Shown here one piece after another: positions 23,872-32,446 of a stretch of 64,000 nt of DNA. Source of the stretch: an uncultured Fibrobacter sp. (GTDB lineage: Bacteria > Fibrobacterota > Fibrobacteria > Fibrobacterales > Fibrobacteraceae); assembly GCF_947166265.1 (NCBI RefSeq), contig NZ_CAMVDO010000008.1, positions 1 through 64,000 on the forward strand. Reading direction: 5' to 3'. Under the pieces are notes generated by a model. The model searched no databases and was not told where the DNA came from. It saw only the letters and a program-made list of their open reading frames with translations. The stretch's first letter is position 1. Every line of letters begins with the position of its first letter. Position numbers and translations under genes: made by a program.

Positions 23872-25115
23872 TTGCGCCCCCTTTCAGCCATATCAGAAGC
23901 GACCGCCTTGCGAATGCTTAAGTCCGAATAGACTGCGTCAGCAACATTCTTCAACTTATCCTTAAGGTGCAACTTTTCGCGGGCTTCCCAGTCCGCCTCT
24001 TTTTCTTCGGCGACTTTCCAGCGAAGCATCAAAAGCTTGGCAGCGAGCAAATGCCAGAATAAAGCCATGCACAAAAGCACCACAATCGATTCCCAGGCAT
24101 GGGCCTTGCCGACCGAGCCCAAGAGCATGGTAGACTGCACCTTCAAAATATGCGTGAGCGGAAGCAGGAATGCAAAACCGCGCACCACCAAGGGCATCGC
24201 CATCACCGGGAATGTCTGGCCTGCAAACGCAAACGCGGGGCCGGCGATAACGCCCGCCACGCTCGAAGACATACGCATGTTACCCGTGATGCCCACAAAG
24301 GCGGCCCCCGCTCCGGAACAAGCGAGAATCATCGCCAACTGCCCTGCAGACACCACCACAAATTCATCGAACGTCATCGGGGTAAGCGCACGGCGAGCAT
24401 ACGCATACACCGCCACCATCGACAGCCACTGAATCACGACCAGCGGCAAAACCGTCGCAGCGCCAAGCACCACGCGCGAGCCGCCCGCCGCCTGCAAAAA
24501 TTCGCGGACGCGGTGATCGCGGAACGGGAAACTGAAAAGGTAGACCGCCGCAAGGATTCCTGCCAGGTGGTAGATCGCCGTCACAAGACCGAGCCCCAAA
24601 AATCCCTGGTAGTTTCCGCTGAGGTTTCCGACCGACTTGAGTTCCACGCGAACGGGATCGTCCATCTGTTTGGTAAACATGTTCGCCCCGATTGTAGAAA
24701 TGACGGAACGGATTTCCTTTACGGCAAACGTATTCGTGAGGTAGTTCTGCCCGCTAGAATAAACGGGGATTACCGGCGCCTCCAGGCGAAGGGCACGGTG
24801 TTCCATATCGTAAGGGAGAACGATAAACGCCTGCAGGTCGCCACGGATTACGGCATGTTCGCAGTCGCTCCTATCTTCACATTCCAGGGCCACTTCCAGA
24901 ACCGGGTCCGCCTTGAGCGCCATCGTAATTTCGTCAGCAAGTTGCGATCGGTCCTGCTTTAAAATTCCAATGGGCACATGCTGGATGATTTCTGCCGAGA
25001 AAAAATTCACCATGAACGTAGAAGTGAACAGGGGCAAAATCAGGAGTACCAGCCACAGCACGATGTTGTGACTGACATAGATTTTCTTTACTGCTTTAAA
25101 AAACGATAAAAACAA
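23868..25115 (-). CDS. ABC-2 type transporter permease
   Basis: 415 residues with the same plan as its downstream neighbour: N-terminal helix (about 19-37), extracytoplasmic domain with VPIGILKQDRSQLADEI (about 46-175), and five to six C-terminal helices, then a charged cytoplasmic tail of about 60 residues. The start is odd. No ATG fits; the frame is closed by a stop just upstream, and TTG at 25113-25115 is the first possible start. It lies eight bases after a dispersed repeat, so the native upstream end may have been displaced. No Shine-Dalgarno is visible. The permease pair is expected to make a heterodimer. Confidence 0.8.
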   Translation of the reverse strand: MFLSFFKAVKKIYVSHNIVLWLVLLILPLFTSTFMVNFFSAEIIQHVPIGILKQDRSQLADEITMALKADPVLEVALECEDRSDCEHAVIRGDLQAFIVLPYDMEHRALRLEAPVIPVYSSGQNYLTNTFAVKEIRSVISTIGANMFTKQMDDPVRVELKSVGNLSGNYQGFLGLGLVTAIYHLAGILAAVYLFSFPFRDHRVREFLQAAGGSRVVLGAATVLPLVVIQWLSMVAVYAYARRALTPMTFDEFVVVSAGQLAMILACSGAGAAFVGITGNMRMSSSVAGVIAGPAFAFAGQTFPVMAMPLVVRGFAFLLPLTHILKVQSTMLLGSVGKAHAWESIVVLLCMALFWHLLAAKLLMLRWKVAEEKEADWEAREKLHLKDKLKNVADAVYSDLSIRKAVASDMAERGRK

Positions 25116-25123
25116 ACCGAATT

Positions 25124-25153
25124 GTCATGCCCGATTTAGTCGGGCATCTCCTG
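25124..25153. repeat. Palindromic intergenic repeat (GTCATGCCCGA...TCGGGCATCTCCT)
   Basis: ATGCCCGATTTAGTCGGGCAT is a near-perfect palindrome within a GTCA...TCTCCTG frame. It sits in the 52-base gap between the HlyD and first permease genes, just before the latter's TTG start. Confidence 0.7.
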
Positions 25154-25167
25154 TTCTAGAAGAAAAT

Positions 25168-26166
25168 TTATTGTATCTGTTCCACCGGGAAAAGGACGCT
25201 CATGCCCGGGCGCAGGTTTTCGATTTTCTGCTTCGGACGCAGGCGCACCTCGAAACTCTTGAGATCGAAACCGCCGCTTTCCTTGGAGCTGCGCCAGGTG
25301 GCATAGTCGCCTACCGAGGCTATGTAGCTGACTTCCATTTCGACATTCTTGTCGAGTGCCGGAATGAAAACGCTGAAGGATTTTCCCTTGGTGATGTTCT
25401 TGAGCAGGTCTTCGCGCAGGTGGAATACCGCCCAGGAATCGTCGAGGTCCGTGATGGCGACCACCGGCATGCCGGAGCCTACGACTTCGCCTTCTTCGAC
25501 GAGTTTGACGGAAACTTCGCCGGCGATGGGCGCGCGGATTTTCGTTTCTTCGAGGTAGGCGTCGACCTCGGCGTTGGCGCCCTTCGCCTGGAGCACCAGG
25601 GCGTTTGCGGCGGCGCGGTCTTCGGTGCGGGCACCGGCAAGGGCCTGTGAATACTGGGCCTTGGCCGCGTCAGCGGCAGACTGCGACGCCTTCATCTGCG
25701 TTTCAGCCTCGTCACGCTTCTGGAGCGGGAGTACACCCTCATTAAAAAGCTTCTGCACACGGTCGTAGGTATTCTTTGCAAGGTTCGCCGCTTCCTGGGC
25801 ACGGTCAGCCATCGCCTTTAACGCCGTAATGTCTTCGGAACGCGCCCCGTTCTTCGCCTTGTTCGCCTGGGCGCGAGCCGCTCCTAGGGCACCCTGGGCC
25901 TGAATCTTTTTTGCCTCGATTTCGGGACTACTGATAAGGGCAACAATGGCACCCTTTTCAACCACGTCCCCTTCGCGGAAGAAGAGGTTTTCGACACGGC
26001 CAGGAACCTTGCCCGCCACAAGCACGCGACGAGCTTCCATTTGTCCCTGCAGGTAAGCGTTTCGCGGTTCCGTCGCGAACTTCTGCAAGGTGACGATACC
26101 AAGGACAATCAAGGCAATCAATGCCAAGACGACCAGAATTTTACCGATTGCTTTTAAAACGTTCAT
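25168..26166 (-). CDS. HlyD-family membrane fusion protein
   Basis: 332 residues. An N-terminal membrane helix (about 8-26) anchors it in the inner membrane. VLVAGKVPGRVENLFFREGDVVEKGAIVALI starts the lipoyl/barrel-sandwich part, followed by a coiled coil rich in Ala, Lys and Gln (about 85-190), the second lipoyl half (KIRAPIAGEVSVKLVEEGEVVGSGMPVVAI) and a beta-barrel. It bridges the permeases to the TolC-like protein across the periplasm. It lies 48 bases after the tolC-like gene on the same strand. Confidence 0.9.
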   Translation of the reverse strand: MNVLKAIGKILVVLALIALIVLGIVTLQKFATEPRNAYLQGQMEARRVLVAGKVPGRVENLFFREGDVVEKGAIVALISSPEIEAKKIQAQGALGAARAQANKAKNGARSEDITALKAMADRAQEAANLAKNTYDRVQKLFNEGVLPLQKRDEAETQMKASQSAADAAKAQYSQALAGARTEDRAAANALVLQAKGANAEVDAYLEETKIRAPIAGEVSVKLVEEGEVVGSGMPVVAITDLDDSWAVFHLREDLLKNITKGKSFSVFIPALDKNVEMEVSYIASVGDYATWRSSKESGGFDLKSFEVRLRPKQKIENLRPGMSVLFPVEQIQ

Positions 26167-26214
26167 GGTTGACTCCAGTTAAAAAGTAGGAAGTTGGCAG
26201 TAGGACGAAGTCCG

Positions 26215-27930
26215 TTAGTGGTTAGGGAGTGCGGGGTTCGCCGTATCAGCAGGTGTAGGCTCAGCAATCTTTGCCGAATCGGCAACCGGTGCGGCAGCGG
26301 GAACAGCAACGGGTTCGGCGGGCTTCGGTTCCTCAACCTTCGTTTCCTCTACCGGTTTTACATCCTTAATCATTTCACCGGCGTTCGCCACCTCGCCGCT
26401 CGCTTCCAGAAGTCCAAGCCATGCAAGCACGGCATCGTAATGGGCCTTAAGGTCAGCCACCTGCAAGCGCGAAAGGGCTAGTTCGGCATCGACCACATCG
26501 AGGCCTGTCGCAAGCCCCGCCTCGTAGGCCAAAGTCTGACTACGGTGAGCCTCTTCGGCAAGTTCACGGGTTTTCTTCAAGCTTTCAAGGCGACTCTTGG
26601 CATGTTCCATTTCGCGCCAACGCTTTTCCACGAGGAGCCCGATGTTATCCATCGTCTGTTCTTCCATGCTTGAAAGCGAACGGTCAAGAGCCTTTGCGTT
26701 ACTCACCTTAGAACGTGTTTCGCCGCCCTTGAACAAGTCCCACTGCATCTTGGCACCCACGGCCCAGTCCGGTTCCAAGAGAGTCAAGTCTCGGGTATAG
26801 AGTTCCTTGTAAGCAAACAGGGCCACCGTCGGGTAGTAATCGGCACGGGCTGCACTCACGGCATCCTGGCTACGCTTGCGCTCGGTACGCAACTGGCGCA
26901 ATCCCGGATGTCTGTCTAAGGCAAGGCGCTTATACTCGTCCATGTCGATTGTCTGCTCCGGCGCCATCACCGGCGTAATTGCAGTGATGTTCGTATCGGT
27001 ATGCAACAGGCTTGCAAGGGCAAGCTTCGCGAGCGTCTGATCGCGATAGGAATCTTCCAGGGCGTTTTCAGCTTCCGCCAAGGCGACTTCGGCACGCAGG
27101 CGTTCCGCCTTGCTGATCTGGCCACCTTCTTCGAGTTTCTTGGAACGCGCCAGGTGTTCTTCCAGATTTTTCCTGGTGCTTTCACGAAGCACCGTCAACT
27201 CTTCCGCCAAGCGGAGCGTAAAATACTTGGTCGCCACATCCATCAGGATTGTATTTTGCGCCATGTCGAACGCCGCCTTTTTCGCATTCACGTTCTCCTT
27301 GGCCGCATCGTAGGCAGAATAAATCTTGAAACCCGTAAAAATCGGCCAAATGGCCGTCAGGCGCGCATTGAAAAACACGTCATCCTGGACCTTCATCCTA
27401 AAATCGGCATCGTCTATCTGCGACTTGGCACCTTCTAACTGCAGCCGAGTTTCAGCCTCGTACTTGTCCGCATTTTCTTGCGCAATTTCCTTCGCCGACT
27501 TTCCACCTAGTTTATCGCTAGCAAAAGCTGCCGCCTGTTCGTCGGAAAGTCCCTTGGCCTTAGCCCCCTGATAAGCCTGCTGATAGCCCGCATCCGCCTT
27601 GTTGTAGGCATCGATATACGCCTTGGAATAGGCTGCGGCAGGCCCCACCGTTGCAAGGCCGCCAGCAAGGCCACTCATGGCATTCTGAATTTCGCCCAGG
27701 TCAATGTAAATAGGGTCGTTAATCTTTGTAACGCTAGCCGACAACGTCAACTGAGGCATAAAACGTGACAAAGCCTCGGATTGTCCGCTTTCAGCCATAT
27801 CGACCTTTGCCCTTTCGGCCTTAATCTGCGAATTCCCCGCTTTCGCCATACTAATGGCATCGGAAAGCGAAATGGGCGCAGCAGAAACAGCGACACACGT
27901 CGCCAAACCCAAAATCACGCACTTTTTCAT
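26215..27930 (-). CDS. TolC-family outer-membrane efflux protein
   Basis: 571 residues. Signal peptide at 1-17. The body has the two repeated helical-hairpin blocks of TolC proteins (ISLSDAISMAKAGNSQIKAERAKVDMAESG at the start and RADYYPTVALFAY in the second half). Residues 60-190 contain an unusual extra helical insert with AAAYSKAYIDAYNKADAGYQQAYQGAKAKG. The last 60 residues form a Pro/Ala/Glu/Val-rich tail that is probably disordered. It is the first gene of the four-gene efflux operon and is divergent from batA. A TolC trimer would provide the outer-membrane channel. Confidence 0.9.
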   Translation of the reverse strand: MKKCVILGLATCVAVSAAPISLSDAISMAKAGNSQIKAERAKVDMAESGQSEALSRFMPQLTLSASVTKINDPIYIDLGEIQNAMSGLAGGLATVGPAAAYSKAYIDAYNKADAGYQQAYQGAKAKGLSDEQAAAFASDKLGGKSAKEIAQENADKYEAETRLQLEGAKSQIDDADFRMKVQDDVFFNARLTAIWPIFTGFKIYSAYDAAKENVNAKKAAFDMAQNTILMDVATKYFTLRLAEELTVLRESTRKNLEEHLARSKKLEEGGQISKAERLRAEVALAEAENALEDSYRDQTLAKLALASLLHTDTNITAITPVMAPEQTIDMDEYKRLALDRHPGLRQLRTERKRSQDAVSAARADYYPTVALFAYKELYTRDLTLLEPDWAVGAKMQWDLFKGGETRSKVSNAKALDRSLSSMEEQTMDNIGLLVEKRWREMEHAKSRLESLKKTRELAEEAHRSQTLAYEAGLATGLDVVDAELALSRLQVADLKAHYDAVLAWLGLLEASGEVANAGEMIKDVKPVEETKVEEPKPAEPVAVPAAAPVADSAKIAEPTPADTANPALPNH

Positions 27931-28032
27931 AACACTCTAAAGATACATAAAAAAAAGGAATTAAGCCACCCGTTTCATAATTTCTTTTTACATACATTGA
28001 AAAATGGTAGAAAAGAGACCTAGACACGAACG

Positions 28033-28173
28033 TGTCATCCTGGAGCGAAATCACGAAGTGATGGAGTCGAAGAATCTCTAGTTGAATGAGGTTCCTGCCT
28101 GCACTGTGGTTCGACAAACTCACGCTTCGCAGGCTCGCTAACCTTACTAAGGTCCCTGAGCTTGCCGAAGGGC
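28033..28173. repeat. Composite dispersed intergenic repeat
   Basis: Contains GTCATCCTGGAGCGAAATCA, then GATGGAGTCGAAGAATCTCT, GTGGTTCGACAAACTCACGC, TTCGCAGGCTCG, and GGTCCCTGAGCTTGCCGAAG. It is the most complete copy of the repeat family in the window and occupies nearly half of the 320-base gap between the divergent tolC-like gene and batA. Confidence 0.7.
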
Positions 28174-28252
28174 CAAAGCAAAGTCGCAATTCTCCTTTTT
28201 TTGTATATTCTTCCGCGAAAAGATTTAATTTTTGCGTTTTTTCGGAGATTTT

Positions 28253-29356
28253 ATGGATTTAGGTGCACTTCATTTTCAGAATCCCGAGGCCTTCTGGCTC
28301 CTACTTTTGGTCCCTGTTTTAGTCGGTTGGTACGTCTATCGTGAACACCGCCGCAAGAGTACCATCAAATTTCCGGCCCTTTCGATTGCCAAACGCGCCG
28401 TCCCGAGCAGACGCGTCCGTTTCCGCCATATCGTGCCGATTTTGCGCCTTGCCGCCCTTGTGTGCTTTGTCATGGCACTTGCCCGTCCACAGAACGCCAT
28501 GGAGGTGGAATACACCTCTACCGATGGAGTCGACATCATGCTCGCACTCGACGTTTCCGGCTCCATGGGCACGCTCGACATGCTCACCCGCATGGAACAG
28601 GCGAAACTCGGCGTCATGAACGCCGAACGCCTCCTGAAATCCGGCGACTACTGGAAATACAGCCGCCTGGGTTACGCCCAGCAGGTGATTGCAGACTTTA
28701 TCCAGAAACGCCACAGCGACCGAATCGGCCTTTCCGCTTTCGGAGCCCGCTCCATTACGCAGTGCCCGCTCACGCTCGATTACGGCTCGCTGCTTGAAAT
28801 TCTGAAAGCCACCGACGACCTCGCCCGCGATTCCATTATGAACAGCCGTACCGCCATTGGCGACGGCCTGATGAACGCCCTTGCAAGGCTCCAGAAATCC
28901 GAAGCCAAGTCCAAGGTGGTGGTGCTCTTGACCGACGGTCGCGACAACGCAAGCCTCGTGCCCCCGATGCGTGCCGCCGACGTAGCGCAGTCGCTGGGAG
29001 TCAAGGTCTACACGGTCGGTGTAGGCAAGAAAAGCGGCAAGATTCTCGCCTTCCAGCAGAATCCGTGGACTGGCGATATTTCCTGGGGCGAACGCGACAT
29101 CACTCCCGAAGAAGGCATCGACGAGAGTGTGCTGAAATCCGTTGCCCAAAAGACCGGAGGCCGCTTCTACCGCGCCGAGAACAAGGAAGAACTCGAAAAG
29201 ATCTATTCCGAAATTGACGAACTCGAAAAGACTGAAATCGAGACAGTCGCCTACGCCCGCTACGCCGAAAAGTTCTACCCGTGGCTTTTGGCAGGCGCCC
29301 TGCTCATTTTACTTGAACTGTTGCTTGCGAATACGCGCTTCGTGCGCATTCCGTAA
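28253..29356 (+). CDS. batA: BatA-like von Willebrand A membrane protein
   Basis: 367 residues from the ATG at 28253, which has CGGAG ahead of it. Two N-terminal hydrophobic segments (about 12-27 and 61-77) hold it in the inner membrane, followed by LARPQ, a mark of Bat proteins. The VWA domain carries the MIDAS motif Asp100-x-Ser102-x-Ser104 (ALDVSGSMG) and TDGRDN further on. One C-terminal membrane helix is at about 342-362. It is 12 bases from batB. With batD/batE it would form a Bat complex, but here the two pairs are 21 kb apart. Confidence 0.88.
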   Translation: MDLGALHFQNPEAFWLLLLVPVLVGWYVYREHRRKSTIKFPALSIAKRAVPSRRVRFRHIVPILRLAALVCFVMALARPQNAMEVEYTSTDGVDIMLALDVSGSMGTLDMLTRMEQAKLGVMNAERLLKSGDYWKYSRLGYAQQVIADFIQKRHSDRIGLSAFGARSITQCPLTLDYGSLLEILKATDDLARDSIMNSRTAIGDGLMNALARLQKSEAKSKVVVLLTDGRDNASLVPPMRAADVAQSLGVKVYTVGVGKKSGKILAFQQNPWTGDISWGERDITPEEGIDESVLKSVAQKTGGRFYRAENKEELEKIYSEIDELEKTEIETVAYARYAEKFYPWLLAGALLILLELLLANTRFVRIP

Positions 29357-29368
29357 TGGAGGTGTTGA

Positions 29369-30397
29369 ATGCGATTTGCTGAACCGATGTTCCTGTGGGG
29401 ACTCTTAACGCTCCCCCTGTTTGCGCTCCTTTTTGTGTATGCCTATCACCGTCGCAAGAAGCTTGCCGCCCGCTTTGTTTCGCTTTCGATGTTGCCCAAG
29501 CTTTCGACATCCGTTTCGCCGTGGCGCCGCCTTGCGAAAGTAACGCTGCTTCTTTTTGCGATAGCCTTCCTGTTCGTCGCCCTTGCACGCCCGCAATGGG
29601 GACGCAAGATGGAACACATCGAGCGCCGCGGCCTTGACCTGGTGCTGTTGCAGGACATTTCTCTTTCGATGCTCGCCGAGGACGTGAAGCCGAACCGACT
29701 CACCCGTAGCCGCCACGAAATTTCTTCGTTCCTGGAATCGCTTTCGGGCGACCGCGTGGGACTTGTGGCATTCTCCGGTGAAGCCCAGGTGATGGTACCA
29801 CTCACCCTCGATTACGGCACCGTGCAGATGATGCTCCGTGAACTTACTCCGGGCTGGCTCATGCCGGGAACGAACCTCGAAAACGCTATCCGCAAGGGAA
29901 TGTCCCTTTACAAGAATTCCGGTAGCGCAGGGCAGTATTCCGTGATGATCCTGATGAGCGACGGCGAAGAACTCGAAGCCGCCGCCGTCAACGCCGCGAA
30001 GGAAGCCGCCGAGATGGGCATCCGCATCTACACCATCGGCATAGGCTCCCGCGAAGGCGTGCCTATTCCCGTACCTTCGAAGAATGGCGAAGTCGCCTAC
30101 AAGAAGGACATGCAGGGAAACATCGTCACGACCCGCCTCGAAGACGGCACACTGCAAGAAATCGCAAGCGTCACCGGTGGCCTGTATTTTTACGCAAGCC
30201 CCGGCGAATTCCAGTTGCAGAAGGTGCTGACTGAAATTGCAAGCCTCGAAAAAAAGGACCAGGCATCCGACCGCATGGAAAATTACCAGGACCGTTACCA
30301 GATTTTCCTCGGACTGGCCGCCCTCCTGTTCCTGATCGAAGCGCTCGTGTCTGAAAGGGGCCGCAAGCGTCGCATCGGAGCCGGACGATTCAACTAA
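29369..30397 (+). CDS. batB: BatB-like von Willebrand A membrane protein
   Basis: 342 residues. The gene starts after GGAGGT. Similar plan to BatA: membrane segments at about 9-26 and 58-72, then LARPQWGRK and a VWA domain with the MIDAS residues Asp96-x-Ser98-x-Ser100 (LQDISLSM). A second conserved segment is AGQYSVMILMSDGEELE. A C-terminal helix lies at about 307-325. A terminator-like hairpin follows about 50 bases later. Confidence 0.88.
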   Translation: MRFAEPMFLWGLLTLPLFALLFVYAYHRRKKLAARFVSLSMLPKLSTSVSPWRRLAKVTLLLFAIAFLFVALARPQWGRKMEHIERRGLDLVLLQDISLSMLAEDVKPNRLTRSRHEISSFLESLSGDRVGLVAFSGEAQVMVPLTLDYGTVQMMLRELTPGWLMPGTNLENAIRKGMSLYKNSGSAGQYSVMILMSDGEELEAAAVNAAKEAAEMGIRIYTIGIGSREGVPIPVPSKNGEVAYKKDMQGNIVTTRLEDGTLQEIASVTGGLYFYASPGEFQLQKVLTEIASLEKKDQASDRMENYQDRYQIFLGLAALLFLIEALVSERGRKRRIGAGRFN

Positions 30398-30443
30398 AGT
30401 TACACGCTATTTGCACGTTTGATTAAAATGCAAAAATCTTTTT

Positions 30444-30466
30444 AGGTGCATTTCTACACCTTTTTT
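30444..30466 (+). terminator. Terminator after batB
   Basis: AGGTG (30444-30448) pairs with CACCT (30457-30461), and T's follow. The stem is only five pairs long, so the strength is moderate. Confidence 0.5.
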
Positions 30467-30637
30467 GCTATTATTCCAACATGGTGTAAAAAAATAGGGT
30501 GGAATTCCCCCGAATCCCCCTATTTAAATAGGTTAGTTTGGTTTTTGTTCATCCAATTTTACACAAATAGGTATTAAATTTACTCCTTATTAAAGTAAAT
30601 TTTGGGTGAAAAGAAAAAGTTAACCAACGGAGTATCT
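30467..30637 (+). other. AT-rich upstream region of the DUF4956 operon
   Basis: Very AT-rich compared with the flanking genes. It contains AAATTTAC...GTAAATTT (30578-30605) as an inverted repeat about 30 bases before the predicted start, and several TATTAAA and TTTAAATA stretches that could hold a promoter. No convincing -35/-10 pair was fixed. Confidence 0.4.
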
Positions 30638-31321
30638 ATGCTCGACCTATTAGCCGTCCAGTCCGGCACCGCCAATGCCTCCCTTATTACATTGGCGTAC
30701 ACTTTGATCCTTACGTTTATCCTGTCCTCGATTATCGCCTGGACCTACGAAAAGACGTTCCTCGGACTTTCGTATTCGCGCAATTTTGTGCAGGCAATCG
30801 TGCTGAGTGCCGTGGTCGCCGCAACGGTGATGCAGGCCATTGGCGACAACGTGGGCCGCGGTCTCGGTATGATGGGCGCTCTTTCCGTGGTTCGCTTCAG
30901 AACAAGCTTTAAGGACCCGCGCGACATCATGTTCGTGTTCGCATCGCTCGGCGCCGGTATCGGTTGCGGCGTGTACGCCTGGGGAGCCGCCGTCGGCGGA
31001 ACAATCGCCTTCAGCATCGTCGCCTTCCTGCTTTCGCGCACGGGACTTGGAACCAAGCACTTCTTTGACGGCATGCTCCGTTTTGCTCTCCCGAACGAGC
31101 CCAAGGTTCGCGGCCAGATCGAAGACATCATGAAAAGCAGCCTCAAGACATTCATCTTGATTACGATGCGCGAAGTGGACGGCGGTGCCCGCCTCGATGT
31201 CGCCTACCAGATTCGCCTGCGCGCCACCAAGCCGGCAGCAGAAATCCTGAGTGATCTTTCCAAGATCGAGGGCATCTCGGACGTGCAGTTCATGATGCAG
31301 GACGCCACGACGGAAATGTAA
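30638..31321 (+). CDS. DUF4956 membrane protein
   Basis: 227 residues from the ATG at 30638 (preceded by CGGAG). Four membrane helices (about 18-36, 54-71, 94-112, 118-136) with GRGLGMMGALSVVRFRTSFKDPRDIMFVFASLGAGIGCGVY, the family's most conserved block, and a soluble C-terminal part resembling a ferredoxin-like sensor (SLKTFILITMREVDGG ... LSDLSKIEGISDVQFMM). Members of this family are often encoded next to VTC-domain polyphosphate polymerases, as here. It is first in an operon of five genes. The biochemical activity is unknown. Confidence 0.85.
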   Translation: MLDLLAVQSGTANASLITLAYTLILTFILSSIIAWTYEKTFLGLSYSRNFVQAIVLSAVVAATVMQAIGDNVGRGLGMMGALSVVRFRTSFKDPRDIMFVFASLGAGIGCGVYAWGAAVGGTIAFSIVAFLLSRTGLGTKHFFDGMLRFALPNEPKVRGQIEDIMKSSLKTFILITMREVDGGARLDVAYQIRLRATKPAAEILSDLSKIEGISDVQFMMQDATTEM

Positions 31322-31331
31322 GGGAGACCGT

Positions 31332-32396
31332 ATGAACAAGCTTAGTGATATGCTCGATAATTTTTGGAACACGCACAAGTCTAACGCCGGCGTCGCCTAC
31401 GTTTACGGACACAAGCTTTCAATCGCCTGGATCCTTTGCGTCATCATCGCGATTGTCCTTGGGTTCATGTACCAGGGCAAGATTGCGACCTTCCAGGGAA
31501 TTGCGGAAGCCGCCGAAACGACGATCAGCGTACCGAGCCCGACCGAAGTGGTCAAGGTGCACGTGATGCCGGGTCAGGCCATCGAAGCCGGAGACACCAT
31601 CGTTGAACTCAACCGCCCGGACCTGACGCTGCGCATCGCCGAAGTGACCCGCGAACTGGACGCAAGTGCAGGCCGCAGCAATCTTTCCGCCGCAGACATC
31701 GACCAGAAGGTCGCAGCGGTCAAGGCAGAACTTGCCACAAAGACTCTCACGCTCAAGTCCGAAATCAACAGACTCGAAGCCGAGTACAAGAAGAACAAGG
31801 AAATTGCCTCCAAGCTCAAGAGCCTGAAGGGTTCCAGCGCCGATAGCGACGGCAAGGACGCCATGGCCATGCAAATCAAGAGCTTGAAAAACGAACTGGC
31901 TGTCGCAAACGCTAACGCGAACGAACAGATCAAGCTCCTGAAGAGCAGCAACCGCCTGCAGAAGGATGCCGGCAAGAGCGAAGTCGAGAACCTGAAGAAG
32001 GAACTCGAAGAACTCAAGAAGCAGCAAGAAGAACTGGTACAGATTGCCAAGGAAAGCTGGGTCGTGGGTTCCGTGAACGTCCATGACGGCGAAAAGGTTT
32101 CAAGCTTTGCTCCCATTGTCACCCTCACCCACAAGTCCCCGACGCTTGTGCGCGGCTACATTCACGAAAAGATGCACCAGCGCATGGATATCGGCGAAAA
32201 GGTCAAGGTGAAAACCCTGAGCGGAACCGGCAAGGCAATCAAGGGCAAGGTGGTCGGTCTTTCTAGCCGCATCGTGGAATTCCCGGTGCGTATGTGGAAA
32301 ATGCCCGAAATGCCAATCCACGGCCGCGAAGTCATCATTACGATTCCTGCCGAAAATCCGTTCCTTCTGGGAGAAATGGTCACTATTTCGGAGTAA
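31332..32396 (+). CDS. HlyD-like periplasmic adaptor
   Basis: 354 residues; an AGGGAGA ribosome site lies just before the ATG, ten bases after the previous stop. One membrane helix is at about 30-46. The barrel-sandwich halves are AETTISVPSPTEVVKVHVMPGQAIEAGDTIVELNRP (about 60-95) and the C-terminal SVNVHDGEKVSSFAPIVTL (about 240-258). Between them a long coiled coil (about 110-235) contains KALKNELAVAN-like heptads and a KKELEELKKQQEELV end. The last 100 residues fit the barrel and membrane-proximal domains. It is much like an efflux adaptor but is placed between a DUF4956 protein and a TolC-like protein with no transporter, which is unusual. Confidence 0.8.
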   Translation: MNKLSDMLDNFWNTHKSNAGVAYVYGHKLSIAWILCVIIAIVLGFMYQGKIATFQGIAEAAETTISVPSPTEVVKVHVMPGQAIEAGDTIVELNRPDLTLRIAEVTRELDASAGRSNLSAADIDQKVAAVKAELATKTLTLKSEINRLEAEYKKNKEIASKLKSLKGSSADSDGKDAMAMQIKSLKNELAVANANANEQIKLLKSSNRLQKDAGKSEVENLKKELEELKKQQEELVQIAKESWVVGSVNVHDGEKVSSFAPIVTLTHKSPTLVRGYIHEKMHQRMDIGEKVKVKTLSGTGKAIKGKVVGLSSRIVEFPVRMWKMPEMPIHGREVIITIPAENPFLLGEMVTISE

Positions 32397-32406
32397 GTTC
32401 CATTAA

Positions 32407-32442
32407 CGTCATTGCGAGCACCGTAGAGTGCGAAGCAATCTA
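32407..32442. repeat. Dispersed repeat (CGTCATTGCGAGC...GAAGCAATCTA)
   Basis: CGTCATTGCGAGCACCGTAG followed by AGTGCGAAGCAATC forms an imperfect inverted repeat. Repeats of this wording are found in many unrelated bacterial genomes. It ends four bases from the ATG of the next gene and so removes any normal ribosome site. Confidence 0.7.
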
Positions 32443-32446
32443 TTGA

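Noticed and set aside
28033-28173. Possible tRNA or CRISPR-like unit in the repeat cluster
   Set aside because: No cloverleaf, no regular spacers and no conserved direct-repeat length; it matches the dispersed repeat family.
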